Below, one piece after another: positions 36,249-44,395 of a DNA stretch of 53,226 bases (the stretch's first letter is position 1; each line of letters starts with the position of its first letter). Source of the stretch: Hahella sp. GTDB lineage: Bacteria > Pseudomonadota > Gammaproteobacteria > Pseudomonadales > Oleiphilaceae. The position numbers and the translations under genes are program-made. The DNA is taken from positions 1-53,226 of the forward strand of contig JANQMN010000001.1 in the NCBI GenBank assembly GCA_028280065.1, given 5' to 3'. A model generated the notes under the pieces. That model was not told the DNA's origin, did no database searches, and saw only the letters and a list, made by a program, of their open reading frames with translations.

Positions 36249-37268
36249 ATGAAGAGCAAACATTACACAACAATAACAGAGGATATTGCGTTGAAGGCAC
36301 TAGTATGTAACACCTTAGGGGGACCGGAACTACTTTGTGTTGAGGATATTGAAGAACCCAAAACCAGTGGCAGTAGCTGTTTGGTAGCCGTTAAAGGGGC
36401 GGGTTTGAATTTTCCGGACACCCTGATTATTCGGGGTAAGTATCAGTTTCAACCGCCCTTGCCGTTTTCCCCCGGCGGCGAGATCGCCGGTGAAATTGTT
36501 GCGGTGGGGGATAAGGTTAAACGCTTGAAGCCGGGAGACCGGGTCATGGGGTTGACCGGGTGGGGTGGTTTTGCCGAAAAAGTCGCCGTGGCGGAAGCGA
36601 ACTTGATCCCCGTACCGAATGGGTTCGATTTGGTGAATGCCGCCGGGTTTGTCATGACCTATGGGACTTCCATGCATGCGCTGACCCAACGCGGCCGGTT
36701 GCAACAAGGTGAAACACTTTTGGTGTTGGGAGCCGGCGGTGGCGTTGGATTGGCGGCCATTCAAATTGGCAAGGCGATTGGCGCGAAGGTGATCGCTGCG
36801 GCGGGCTCGGAAGAAAAGCTGGAGTTGGCAAAACAATCGGGTGCAGACGAACTGATCAACTACCGGCAGGATAATCTGAAGGACGCATTGAAGAAGCTCA
36901 CCAAGGGCAAAGGCGTAGACGTTGCTTACGATCCCGTGGGCGGCGATCTTACCGAGTTGGCGTTGCGGTCCATGGCCTGGAACGGACGTCTGCTGATTGT
37001 AGGATTCGCGGCGGGCGATATTCCCAAACTACCTGCTAATCTGATGTTGTTAAAGGGCTGTGAAGTTTCCGGCGTCTTTTGGGGGGCATTCACCCAGCGA
37101 CAATCCCAGGAAAACCAGGCAAACTTCCAACAGCTTCTAAAATGGGTCGGCGAAGGTAAAATTCGTACCCAAGTCAGTAAAACCTATACTCTTGAAGAAG
37201 CGGGGCAGGCGATTGCCGATATGGAGCAGCGGAAACTCGCCGGTAAAGCCGTGATTACCATCGACTAA
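36249..37268 (+). CDS. NADPH:quinone oxidoreductase-like MDR protein
   Basis: 339 residues. Medium-chain dehydrogenase/reductase without the structural zinc site: GroES-like N-terminus, then Rossmann NADP-binding loop GAGGGVGLAAIQIGKA and the following AAAGSEEKLELAKQSGADELINY. It should reduce quinones or enone-type carbonyls with NADPH. The ATG at 36249 has GGAGG eight bases upstream, which decides the start over the TTG at 36291. A terminator follows at 37332. Confidence 0.93.
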   Translation: MKSKHYTTITEDIALKALVCNTLGGPELLCVEDIEEPKTSGSSCLVAVKGAGLNFPDTLIIRGKYQFQPPLPFSPGGEIAGEIVAVGDKVKRLKPGDRVMGLTGWGGFAEKVAVAEANLIPVPNGFDLVNAAGFVMTYGTSMHALTQRGRLQQGETLLVLGAGGGVGLAAIQIGKAIGAKVIAAAGSEEKLELAKQSGADELINYRQDNLKDALKKLTKGKGVDVAYDPVGGDLTELALRSMAWNGRLLIVGFAAGDIPKLPANLMLLKGCEVSGVFWGAFTQRQSQENQANFQQLLKWVGEGKIRTQVSKTYTLEEAGQAIADMEQRKLAGKAVITID

Positions 37269-37331
37269 TGCCTGACAGCTAACTATCCTGAAATCTTGTG
37301 GCGGTTCAGAGACCATCCATGTGCCTTGTCG

Positions 37332-37374
37332 GTTCTCCCTCAGAAATCAGCGTTTCTGGACGAGAACTTTTTTT
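37332..37374 (+). terminator. Intrinsic terminator after the quinone oxidoreductase gene
   Basis: GTTCTC (37332-37337) pairs with GAGAAC (37362-37367), and inside it CAGAAA (37341-37346) with TTTCTG (37353-37358); the internal loops are three bases on each side. Seven T residues follow (37368-37374). A good Rho-independent terminator. Confidence 0.75.
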
Positions 37375-37398
37375 ACCTAACACCGAGGAAGCGCGCTG

Positions 37399-38073
37399 AT
37401 GTCCAATCAAACATTGAATCTAGATACTGACCTGGCCAAATACCTGGTGGAAGTCGGAGGCCGGGAAAGTAAGCTGTTGCATGGATTGCGCACGGAAACC
37501 CATGCCGACGAACGGATTCGAGACCAGGCGAATATGCAGATTGCTCCTGAGCAGGGGCAATTCCTGCATTTGTTAGTGCGCCTAATCGGTGCGCAGCGGG
37601 CTTTGGAAGTCGGGACTTTTACCGGCTACAGCTCAATTTGCATCGCAGAAGCTTTAGGGGATGACGGTATCCTGGTTTGTTGCGACATTAATGAAGAGTT
37701 TACCAGTATCGCCCGGCGATACTGGTGTCTGGCGGGTTTGTCCGAGCGGGTGGACTTACGCATTGCACCGGCTTTGGATACCATGAACCTGCTGCTTGAA
37801 TCCGGGCAGAAGAGTTCGTTTGATTTTATTTTTCTCGATGCCGACAAAGCCAACTACGACCGGTACTATGAGCTAAGCCTGCAATTAATCCGGCAGGGCG
37901 GCCTGATCGCCATTGATAATGTATTTTGGGACGGAAGGGTACTCGACGAACAGGCGACTGACGCGGATACGATGGCCATTAAGGCGCTCAACGCAAAACT
38001 GAAAGAAGACCCGCGCATCGATTATTGCATGGTGCCGATTGCGGATGGGGTATCGCTTTGCCGTAAGCGCTGA
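37399..38073 (+). CDS. Class I SAM-dependent O-methyltransferase
   Basis: 224 residues. Motif I ALEVGTFTGYSSICIAEAL and motif IV FIFLDADKANYDRYYE place it with the caffeoyl-CoA/catechol O-methyltransferase-type family (divalent-metal dependent). The C-terminal block IAIDNVFWDGRV is typical. The real substrate is not known. The ATG is preceded by GAGGAAG. It stands alone. Confidence 0.92.
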   Translation: MSNQTLNLDTDLAKYLVEVGGRESKLLHGLRTETHADERIRDQANMQIAPEQGQFLHLLVRLIGAQRALEVGTFTGYSSICIAEALGDDGILVCCDINEEFTSIARRYWCLAGLSERVDLRIAPALDTMNLLLESGQKSSFDFIFLDADKANYDRYYELSLQLIRQGGLIAIDNVFWDGRVLDEQATDADTMAIKALNAKLKEDPRIDYCMVPIADGVSLCRKR

Positions 38074-38175
38074 AACTCTTTTGTTTGGGGAGACCATTAA
38101 TTTGCGATTAAGCCAATCAGGCTACTGTTTGGTTATGGAAAATCCGGTTTCGCACTGTAAACCATCGATCCATAT

Positions 38176-38694
38176 TTGTATTTTTTTGGTTTGGTAATCC
38201 GCAGTTTGAAATTATCAACAGTTCTTACACTATTCATGCTACTGACTGTCCTACATGCGGCTCCAGCCAGTGCTGATGACTTTTCTGAATCGTCTCAGGA
38301 AGCGCCTGTTGAAGGCGAATCGCTTTGGATCGAAGACAAGATTAATCCGGCAACACGCTGGTTGGAGCAGTTGGTCAGCCCGGTAACGACCTGGATGGAG
38401 GATAAGATTCAGGACAATCAGAATCGTCCCCGGGAGATCCAGCAGTGGCAGCCGGAATCCGATACCCGGCTGGGTCCCGACAGCCCCCAAACTCCCCCCG
38501 ACACCTCCGAAACTCACATAGTGATAACCAGCGACGAAGCGGTTGCCGTTGCCGTTGCCGCTCAGCCGGGAGAAGTTCTACGGGTGAAACTGCTCGATCG
38601 GGAAAAACCTGCCTATCGGGTCAAACTCATCACTGACCAAGGCGAAATACAAATATTGTATGTGGATGCCGTCACCGGAGACATTCTGAATTGA
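38176..38694 (+). CDS. PepSY-like exported protein next to two-component genes
   Basis: 172 residues from the first possible codon (TTG); TTG at 38206 and ATG at 38236 are the alternatives and none has a clear ribosome site. A signal peptide (LKLSTVLTLFMLLTVLHAAPASA) is followed by an acidic, Pro-rich stretch and a C-terminal PepSY-like domain (GEVLRVKLLDREKPAYRVKL, YVDAVTGDIL). PepSY proteins often sit next to PhoP/PhoQ-type genes and may modulate the sensor. It lies 28 nt before the response regulator. Confidence 0.72.
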   Translation: MYFFGLVIRSLKLSTVLTLFMLLTVLHAAPASADDFSESSQEAPVEGESLWIEDKINPATRWLEQLVSPVTTWMEDKIQDNQNRPREIQQWQPESDTRLGPDSPQTPPDTSETHIVITSDEAVAVAVAAQPGEVLRVKLLDREKPAYRVKLITDQGEIQILYVDAVTGDILN

Positions 38695-38722
38695 TCTATC
38701 TTAAGAGGTTACAAAGGATTTC

Positions 38723-39412
38723 ATGCGGGTTTTAGTGGTTGAAGATGACATTGAACTACAGGGACAGCTCAGTCGCATGCTGGAGCATTCAGGGTTTCAG
38801 GTAAACCTGGCCGCGGATGGCCAGGAAGGGCTCTACTATGCGACGGATTATGACATTGACGTGGCGATTATCGATTTGGGCCTGCCCAAAATGGATGGGT
38901 TGGAGTTGATCAACCGTATCCGCGATAAAGATCTCGATTTTCCCATTCTGGTGTTAACGGCCAGAAGCGGCTGGCGGGCGAAAGTGCAAGGCTTGGATTC
39001 CGGAGCCGACGACTATTTAACCAAGCCATTTCAACCCGAAGAATTGATGGCCAGGGTCAACGCCCTGCTGCGTCGTGCCAGCGGTAAAACCCATACCAAG
39101 ATCGTGCATGGGCCGTTAGCCTTGGATCTTAAGAAAAAGACGGTATTGAACGGCGACCTTGAAATGGACCTTACGGCCTTCGAATACAAGGTGCTTGAGC
39201 ATTTCATGATGCACCCTAAGGTGATTGTCAACAAAGCGCGGTTAGTGGACTGCCTGTATGACTATAACGAGGAAAAGGACAGCAACGTCATTGAAGTCAT
39301 CATTGCCCGGCTACGTAAGAAGCTGGAACTTCAGGCAAAGTTCAAACCGATAGAAACGCTGAGAGGCAGGGGCTATCGATTCAATCCGGATAATCATGAC
39401 GGTAGTGGTTAG
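38723..39412 (+). CDS. PhoP-like response regulator
   Basis: 229 residues. Receiver domain with Asp51 as the phosphorylation site (VAIIDLGLPKMDGL) and Lys101 in TKPF, then a winged-helix output of the OmpR type (LEHFMMHPKVIVNKARL, ETLRGRGYRFNPD). The blocks VLVVEDD, DLGLP and VLTARSGWRAKVQGLDSGADDY closely follow PhoP/QseB types. It precedes the sensor kinase by 39 nt. Confidence 0.93.
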   Translation: MRVLVVEDDIELQGQLSRMLEHSGFQVNLAADGQEGLYYATDYDIDVAIIDLGLPKMDGLELINRIRDKDLDFPILVLTARSGWRAKVQGLDSGADDYLTKPFQPEELMARVNALLRRASGKTHTKIVHGPLALDLKKKTVLNGDLEMDLTAFEYKVLEHFMMHPKVIVNKARLVDCLYDYNEEKDSNVIEVIIARLRKKLELQAKFKPIETLRGRGYRFNPDNHDGSG

Positions 39413-39451
39413 GAATGGTTTATGGAGATGCTCGCTTCGCAAGCCTGAAGG

Positions 39452-40873
39452 ATGATGAGGTTTACGTTTAAACGCCAGAGCCAGTCGATTAAACGCCGGC
39501 TGTTTGTGTCGGCGTGCGTCGTTTTATGCCTGTTTCTGGGGGGCACCGGCGTGGTGTTGAATCAGGCGTTTTCGCTTGGCTTAAAGGATACGATTCGCGA
39601 AAAACTACGGCTCCATACCTATGCGATCATATCCATTGCTGAAGTGGAAGGCGGTCAAATGTTGATTCCGCCTCGACTGACCGACCGGCGTTTCAACGAA
39701 GCAGGCGGTAGTTTGCTGGCCTTTGTCTCGGACCAAAAAGGGCTGGTGGTATGGCAAAGCGCGTCATCCAAAGGCCGGGACTTGGTCGCACCTCGGCCGA
39801 ACCGGGGGGAATGGCTGTATGGCCGGTTTAAGGATGCGGGAGGAGACCTGTTCCTTACGATCAGCTACAACACATCATGGCCGGGATTGGGCGGGCAAAA
39901 ACTGAACTACGATTTTACCGTGATGGAAAATATCCGCTACTACACGGAACAACTGACCAACTACCAGCGCAGTTTGATAATCACCTTGAGTTTGATTGGC
40001 GCATTGCTGTTGGTTTTACAAGGAATCATTTTTTACTGGGGGTTGGGGCCGGTCAGGCGGCTAGCCTCCGATGTGGAAGCGATGAACCAGGGTGAGGAAG
40101 AGGATTTACAGGGTAATTATCCCAGCGAACTCAGCCCCCTGGTGGCTAACCTGAATTTGCTGATCGCCAATGAGCGTCGCCAGCGTGAACGGTTTCGGAA
40201 CACTTTGGCGGACTTGTCCCATAGCTTGAAGACTCCGCTGGCGGTGTTACGCGGCGTGCAGTCCGACATTAATCCCGACGGAACCCCCATCTCTAGGGAA
40301 AGGATCTTGAGTACATTGGACAAACAGGTCAGTAAGATGGGCGAGATCATCGATTACCAGTTGCAGCGGGCTGTTGTCGGGCAGGCGGAACTAAGTTTTG
40401 TCGCTCTGCCGATTAAACCGGAGGTATTCAGTATCCTGAATGCGATGGGCAAGGTTTACGTGGATAAAAGTGTTAAACCGATAGTGAACATCGACCCGGA
40501 TTTGCAGTTTTATGGTGACGTAAACGATTTGGTCGAGATCCTCGGGAACCTGTTGGACAATGCCTACAAATACTGTAAGCAGCAGGTCATGTTAAGTATC
40601 GCCAAGAGCGCGCCCCTGGACGAAAGTAAAACGGCCGAGCAGCCGGCTTCCTGGCTGATGATGGCCGTCGAGGACGACGGGCCGGGTATTCCGGCGGGCA
40701 AACGCGCCGCGATTCTAAAACGGGGTGTTCGGCTGGATTCCAGGGCAGAGGGCCAAGGTATAGGCTTGAGTATCGTGGTCGATATCATTGAATCCTACAA
40801 GGGCACGATTGAGATCCGGGATTCTTCCTTGGGCGGTAGCAAAATGGTTGTGAATTTGCCCGCGAGAAAATAA
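39452..40873 (+). CDS. PhoQ-like sensor histidine kinase
   Basis: 473 residues. Two transmembrane helices (about 17-40 and 174-198) flank a periplasmic domain of about 130 residues. The HAMP-like segment leads to the phosphorylation site DLSHSLKTPLAVLRG (His257), as in PhoQ; the N box (LGNLLDNAYKYCKQQ), G1 (VEDDGPGIP) and G2 (GQGIGLSIVVDI) are present. Stimulus unknown; an acidic patch like that of PhoQ is not obvious. It forms an operon with the regulator. Confidence 0.93.
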   Translation: MMRFTFKRQSQSIKRRLFVSACVVLCLFLGGTGVVLNQAFSLGLKDTIREKLRLHTYAIISIAEVEGGQMLIPPRLTDRRFNEAGGSLLAFVSDQKGLVVWQSASSKGRDLVAPRPNRGEWLYGRFKDAGGDLFLTISYNTSWPGLGGQKLNYDFTVMENIRYYTEQLTNYQRSLIITLSLIGALLLVLQGIIFYWGLGPVRRLASDVEAMNQGEEEDLQGNYPSELSPLVANLNLLIANERRQRERFRNTLADLSHSLKTPLAVLRGVQSDINPDGTPISRERILSTLDKQVSKMGEIIDYQLQRAVVGQAELSFVALPIKPEVFSILNAMGKVYVDKSVKPIVNIDPDLQFYGDVNDLVEILGNLLDNAYKYCKQQVMLSIAKSAPLDESKTAEQPASWLMMAVEDDGPGIPAGKRAAILKRGVRLDSRAEGQGIGLSIVVDIIESYKGTIEIRDSSLGGSKMVVNLPARK

Positions 40874-40934
40874 TATCTGCCGACCTTCGGGAACCTAGGA
40901 TCGACGCAAGACAGCGTATGAAAGGTATTAAGCA

Positions 40935-41273
40935 TTGAAAACAAAAAATCTTCTGGTATTCGCGGCAACCCTGCTGATAATTCAGTTAAGCGCATGCTCC
41001 AGTGTCACGGTGCGCCCGAAAGGCGGTATTAAGGATGTTTCGGAACCGTCCTACATCGACAGCAAACCCTTTTATTTTTGGGGATTGGTCGGCGAACACT
41101 CAATTGATGTCAATGAAGTCTGTGACGGTGCGGAAGTTGCGCAGATGCAAACTGTTATAACCGTTAGCGATTGGGTGCTGGGCGCGTTGACTTTTGGTAT
41201 TTATTCACCGCGGACCGCGAAAGTATGGTGTGTGGAAGATGAGCCGGCTGTCCTGAACGGCGAGGGGGCATGA
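40935..41273 (+). CDS. Bor-family lipoprotein
   Basis: 112 residues. Lipobox LSAC gives a mature lipoprotein. The mature part has the Bor/Iss pattern: FYFWGLVGEHSIDVNEVC, VAQMQTVITVSDW and TFGIYSPRTAKVWC, with the paired cysteines. Bor proteins are outer-membrane lipoproteins known from lambda prophage (serum resistance), but chromosomal homologues are common in gammaproteobacteria. Its stop overlaps the next start (ATGA). Confidence 0.88.
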   Translation: MKTKNLLVFAATLLIIQLSACSSVTVRPKGGIKDVSEPSYIDSKPFYFWGLVGEHSIDVNEVCDGAEVAQMQTVITVSDWVLGALTFGIYSPRTAKVWCVEDEPAVLNGEGA

Positions 41274-41647
41274 TGCGTTCGGAGAAAGTGTCAATGATGT
41301 ACCGGGCCGGATTGCCTAGCCTGTTAATATGGGGCCTGTTGATATGGGGCATGTCTGCCTGCAGCCCGATTACCTTTGTCCAATATGAACAGCCGGGACG
41401 GCAAGAACCCCTCCGCCAGTGGCATCACACGGTCATTAACGGCATGGTGGAGGTCAGCAAGCCGCTAAATCTCGAGGAGAAATGCCAGGGTAAAACCTGG
41501 AACAGATTAACCACCAAGCGAACCTTCTTGAACATTTTAGTGAGCATTCCAGTGCCGACCATCGATTTCCTAGTGCCCTACGTCGCCTGGACAAATGAAG
41601 TGGAATGCTATGAAGCCAATGCCAATTCGGCCACAGACCAGGGTTGA
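41270..41647 (+). CDS. Lipoprotein, divergent Bor-like
   Basis: 125 residues. Hydrophobic N-terminus and lipobox MSAC (cysteine near residue 31). The mature part has the layout of its upstream neighbour (WHHTVINGMVEVSKPLNLEEKC, then FLNILVSIPVPTIDFLVPY and a final Cys), so it looks like a divergent paralogue. The start overlaps the preceding stop, so translation is coupled. Confidence 0.78.
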   Translation: MMRSEKVSMMYRAGLPSLLIWGLLIWGMSACSPITFVQYEQPGRQEPLRQWHHTVINGMVEVSKPLNLEEKCQGKTWNRLTTKRTFLNILVSIPVPTIDFLVPYVAWTNEVECYEANANSATDQG

Positions 41648-41656
41648 ACGACGGCG

Positions 41657-42142
41657 ATGCAGGTGCAAGTCCGGGAAGCTGAAAACACTGATCTGGCAGA
41701 TCTCGAACTGCTATGCAAGGTGGTCTGGATATCGACTTATGCCACTGCCGGCATCGAGCCCTCGTTTCGACCCTATTTGGAGAAAACGTTTAGCAAACAA
41801 GCGCTGCTTAACACCATGAAGGCTACCCGCATCTTTCTGGCAGAGGCCGGCCACCTGCTGGTCGGCGCGGTTAACTTCAATCCGAAAACGGCAGAAATTT
41901 CCAACCTGTATGTACTGCCTACCATGAAACGCTCCGGAATTGGCTCCCGGTTGATAGATGCCTGCAGCGAAATCGCCGAGACAGCACCCTGGCTCACTTG
42001 CTGGTATCGCAATGAAGCGGCGATCAGGTTCTATCGGGCCTATGGATTTCACTATACCGGAGAAACCTATTTTGAGCTGGATGGCAGGCGACATCTGAAT
42101 TATGTCTTCACTTTGGGCAATAAGGCAGAGCATTTAGGTTGA
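41657..42142 (+). CDS. GNAT-family N-acetyltransferase
   Basis: 161 residues. GNAT fold: beta strand AEISNLYVLPTMKRSGIGSRLIDAC with the acetyl-CoA loop, then AAIRFYRAYGFHYTGETYF. Acceptor unknown. It follows the lipoprotein pair by 9 nt; functional connection is not apparent. Confidence 0.85.
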   Translation: MQVQVREAENTDLADLELLCKVVWISTYATAGIEPSFRPYLEKTFSKQALLNTMKATRIFLAEAGHLLVGAVNFNPKTAEISNLYVLPTMKRSGIGSRLIDACSEIAETAPWLTCWYRNEAAIRFYRAYGFHYTGETYFELDGRRHLNYVFTLGNKAEHLG

Positions 42143-42168
42143 TCAGTTCGGCGGCGCAATATGCTTGG

Positions 42169-42202
42169 CTCTCCAAAGCAGGTTATAAACGGTATTGGAG
42201 AG
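42169..42202. terminator. First of two hairpins between convergent genes
   Basis: CTCTCCAA (42169-42176) and TTGGAGAG (42195-42202) form a perfect 8-bp inverted repeat with an 18-nt loop, 26 nt downstream of the GNAT stop. No T-run. Confidence 0.35.
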
Positions 42203-42239
42203 TAGATCGGAACTTCGAGATCAAGAGGCCGAAAGGTGA

Positions 42240-42271
42240 GTGGCCGTTCTGCATTGCAGACATACGGCCAC
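42240..42271. terminator. Second hairpin between convergent genes
   Basis: GTGGCCGT (42240-42247) and ACGGCCAC (42264-42271) form a perfect 8-bp stem; the interior contains TCTGCA/TGCAGA, another nested 6-bp pair. It sits 12 nt beyond the stop of the outer-membrane protein gene. No T-run, so factor-dependent or bidirectional termination is likely. Confidence 0.4.
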
Positions 42272-42283
42272 CGGGGTTGACGG

Positions 42284-43015
42284 TTAGAAGTGATAAGTAA
42301 CGCCTATCATCGCAAATGGTAGGATATCCTGATTGATGTCGTCTTCGATCTGACGTCTTTCCTTGGCCAAATCTTCGGCACTGATAACATTATTCGGATC
42401 AACTGCCGTCAGCGTAACGTCGTAGTCCCTGGTCGGAACCCTGAATCCCACTTCCGCCTGGAAATCGAAACCAGGTTTGCCGTCGATTTTGTTCCCCCAG
42501 CCAACACTTAAATAAGGCATCGCTTGGGTGCCGTCTGTTTCCACCCGCAGTGAGGTGATATCACCTGGATTGACAGTGGTATCGCCCACCTTAAAACGCC
42601 TATCGGTATCAGCTTTGGCATCAAGTTCTCCATCGGATACGGATAATCCACCGGAAAAGAAGACTTTTCTCGACCAGCCGGTATCGCCGAACGGGTACCA
42701 GTCGATGCCGCCTCTAAATTCCGTTGCAGTGATATCGCCTTCATAATCGATACCGGCTATCTCGATATCGTCATCGTCGTCGAAATCGGCATTTATATAA
42801 CTGATGCCGGTCCGCCACTGAATTTGGTCGTCGGCGATGAATGAGAAATCGGTTGAACCGCTCGCGGTAACTCCGAGACCAACTGGGCCTAAAGTTATTC
42901 CGGCAGTATGTTTAGCTTGGTCTTCCGCCAGCAGGCCGGTGCTGACCAACAAGCCTGACGCCAATGCGAATGCGGTGATAGCAGTGCGGTTGGTTTTTCC
43001 TGTTGCCTTTAACAT
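42284..43015 (-). CDS. Outer-membrane beta-barrel protein
   Basis: 243 residues. Signal peptide with cleavage near LLAED (residue 30). The rest consists of alternating amphipathic strands (ADDQIQWRTGISYINADF, VGFRVPTRDYDVTLTAVD), an acidic DDDDD loop and the terminal aromatic strand ending TYHF, a typical BAM signal. A small barrel like those of OmpW or COG3637 types; function unknown. It reads away from the upstream region at 43016-43136. Confidence 0.82.
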   Translation of the reverse strand: MLKATGKTNRTAITAFALASGLLVSTGLLAEDQAKHTAGITLGPVGLGVTASGSTDFSFIADDQIQWRTGISYINADFDDDDDIEIAGIDYEGDITATEFRGGIDWYPFGDTGWSRKVFFSGGLSVSDGELDAKADTDRRFKVGDTTVNPGDITSLRVETDGTQAMPYLSVGWGNKIDGKPGFDFQAEVGFRVPTRDYDVTLTAVDPNNVISAEDLAKERRQIEDDINQDILPFAMIGVTYHF

Positions 43016-43136
43016 TTTATTGCTTCTCCTTGGTTATGTCCGTCGATAGAAGCAATATTAAGGGGATTAACTTAACGCTCATTGAATCCAGAATTAACTG
43101 AAACTGAACTCGTTAGAAAGCCGAAAAAGAGAGGCA

Positions 43137-44201
43137 TTAAGGCAGCGGGTCAGGTGACTTTCTGAATTCCCCAGGGGTTTTTCCAAACCAGGCTTTAAAA
43201 CGCCGGTGAAACGACCGAGGCTCGGCAAAGCCGAGTTGTTGAGCGATGTCTTCAATGCTCCGTTGCGGATCGGCAAGCAGGCGTTTTGCCATTTCCTGCC
43301 GTATCTCGTCCAGCAGGTTCTGATAGCTGGTACCGGCGTCGTTCAGCCGCCGTTGCATGGTCCTGGAGCTTATGTCCAAAAAGGCGGCCACCGTTTCCTG
43401 TCTGGCATTACCGCGTTCCATCTGACCCAGAATGATATTGCGGACCTGCTGGATCAGTTCCATTTCCGGGTTGGTTAAACTTTTCAATTGTTGCGCGGCA
43501 TGGCTCTCCAGCATCTGGCGCAGGTTGCTATCAGGTTGGCGTAAAGGGATCTGTAACGTTGTCTGATCTATGAGCAGGGCATCTTCGCTTTGATGAAAGC
43601 GGATCGGACAGCCAAAAAATTGCGAATATGCCTTCTCGACCTGTAAACCGGGTTTGGCCCGGCATAGCCAAACTTCCAGAGGGCCGGCCTCATTGCGGTC
43701 TGCCAGCCAACGGCTAAAACTGACCCAGGAAGCTAGGACGTTATCCACCATATGCGGCTTGACCTGCGGGTTCGGATAGCGGCAATTCCATACAATCTTC
43801 GTCGCGGGATTACCTTGCCGGGTTATGCTGGATATTTGCGTGGTGCCCATGTCGCCGACAAGTTTTTCAAAAGGTGCAATTTTTAATATGGCTTCGCCAA
43901 TATTGGCGCAACTCATCACTATAAAACCCAGCAGGCTGTAAGACGCCGGGTGTACGTAGTGGCCACTTTTTAAGCCGAGAAGGGGATCGTTTGCCTGGAG
44001 GATCAAATGTTCCAGAAAAGCCTGAAACCGGTCGCCTCGGACGGGCTTTTTGTTCTCCGCAAGATCTCCTTCATTTAGATTGGCGCTGCGTAAAGCCTCC
44101 CGATAATCCAGGCCCATATCCTTGGCCATTCGCAAATACTGGCCGACTGCGCCGGTGGAAGCGAATCCCAAATGTTCAGAAACCAATGAAGAAGTTGTCA
44201 T
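43137..44201 (-). CDS. AraC-family transcriptional regulator
   Basis: 354 residues. An N-terminal arabinose-binding-type domain (GRPS at about 20-200; YSLLGFIVMSCANIGEA) and a C-terminal AraC helix-turn-helix (ISSRTMQRRLNDAGTSYQ, EDIAQQLGFAEPRSFHRRFKAW). ATG at 44201 preferred to 44342, since upstream codons are in the divergent control region. It is divergent from the glycerol-3-phosphate operon and probably regulates it. An effector is unknown. Confidence 0.9.
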   Translation of the reverse strand: MTTSSLVSEHLGFASTGAVGQYLRMAKDMGLDYREALRSANLNEGDLAENKKPVRGDRFQAFLEHLILQANDPLLGLKSGHYVHPASYSLLGFIVMSCANIGEAILKIAPFEKLVGDMGTTQISSITRQGNPATKIVWNCRYPNPQVKPHMVDNVLASWVSFSRWLADRNEAGPLEVWLCRAKPGLQVEKAYSQFFGCPIRFHQSEDALLIDQTTLQIPLRQPDSNLRQMLESHAAQQLKSLTNPEMELIQQVRNIILGQMERGNARQETVAAFLDISSRTMQRRLNDAGTSYQNLLDEIRQEMAKRLLADPQRSIEDIAQQLGFAEPRSFHRRFKAWFGKTPGEFRKSPDPLP

Positions 44202-44395
44202 ATTGTGAATTGTTCGAGAGTTAGATTGCGCCCATGTCCGAGTCAAGGGCCATTGATTTACCGCAGTTTTTATTCTGCTGCCAGGGTGCTGTCGGGTTTG
44301 GCTACCTATCTGTCCAAAATCGACAGTGAACTCTCTGAGCATCTTACTACACTATGTCGTGAATTGAAGATTTGCCTAACGCTTGGAGAAACTTA
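44202..44395. promoter_or_regulatory. Divergent promoter region, AraC/glycerol operon
   Basis: 194 nt between divergently transcribed genes. It should hold both promoters and the AraC site. I see no clear repeat pair that I would call an operator. Confidence 0.4.

Noticed and set aside
38095-38175. PhoP-box-like repeats before the PepSY gene
   Set aside because: No pair of GTTTA-like hexamers with 5-nt spacing was found.
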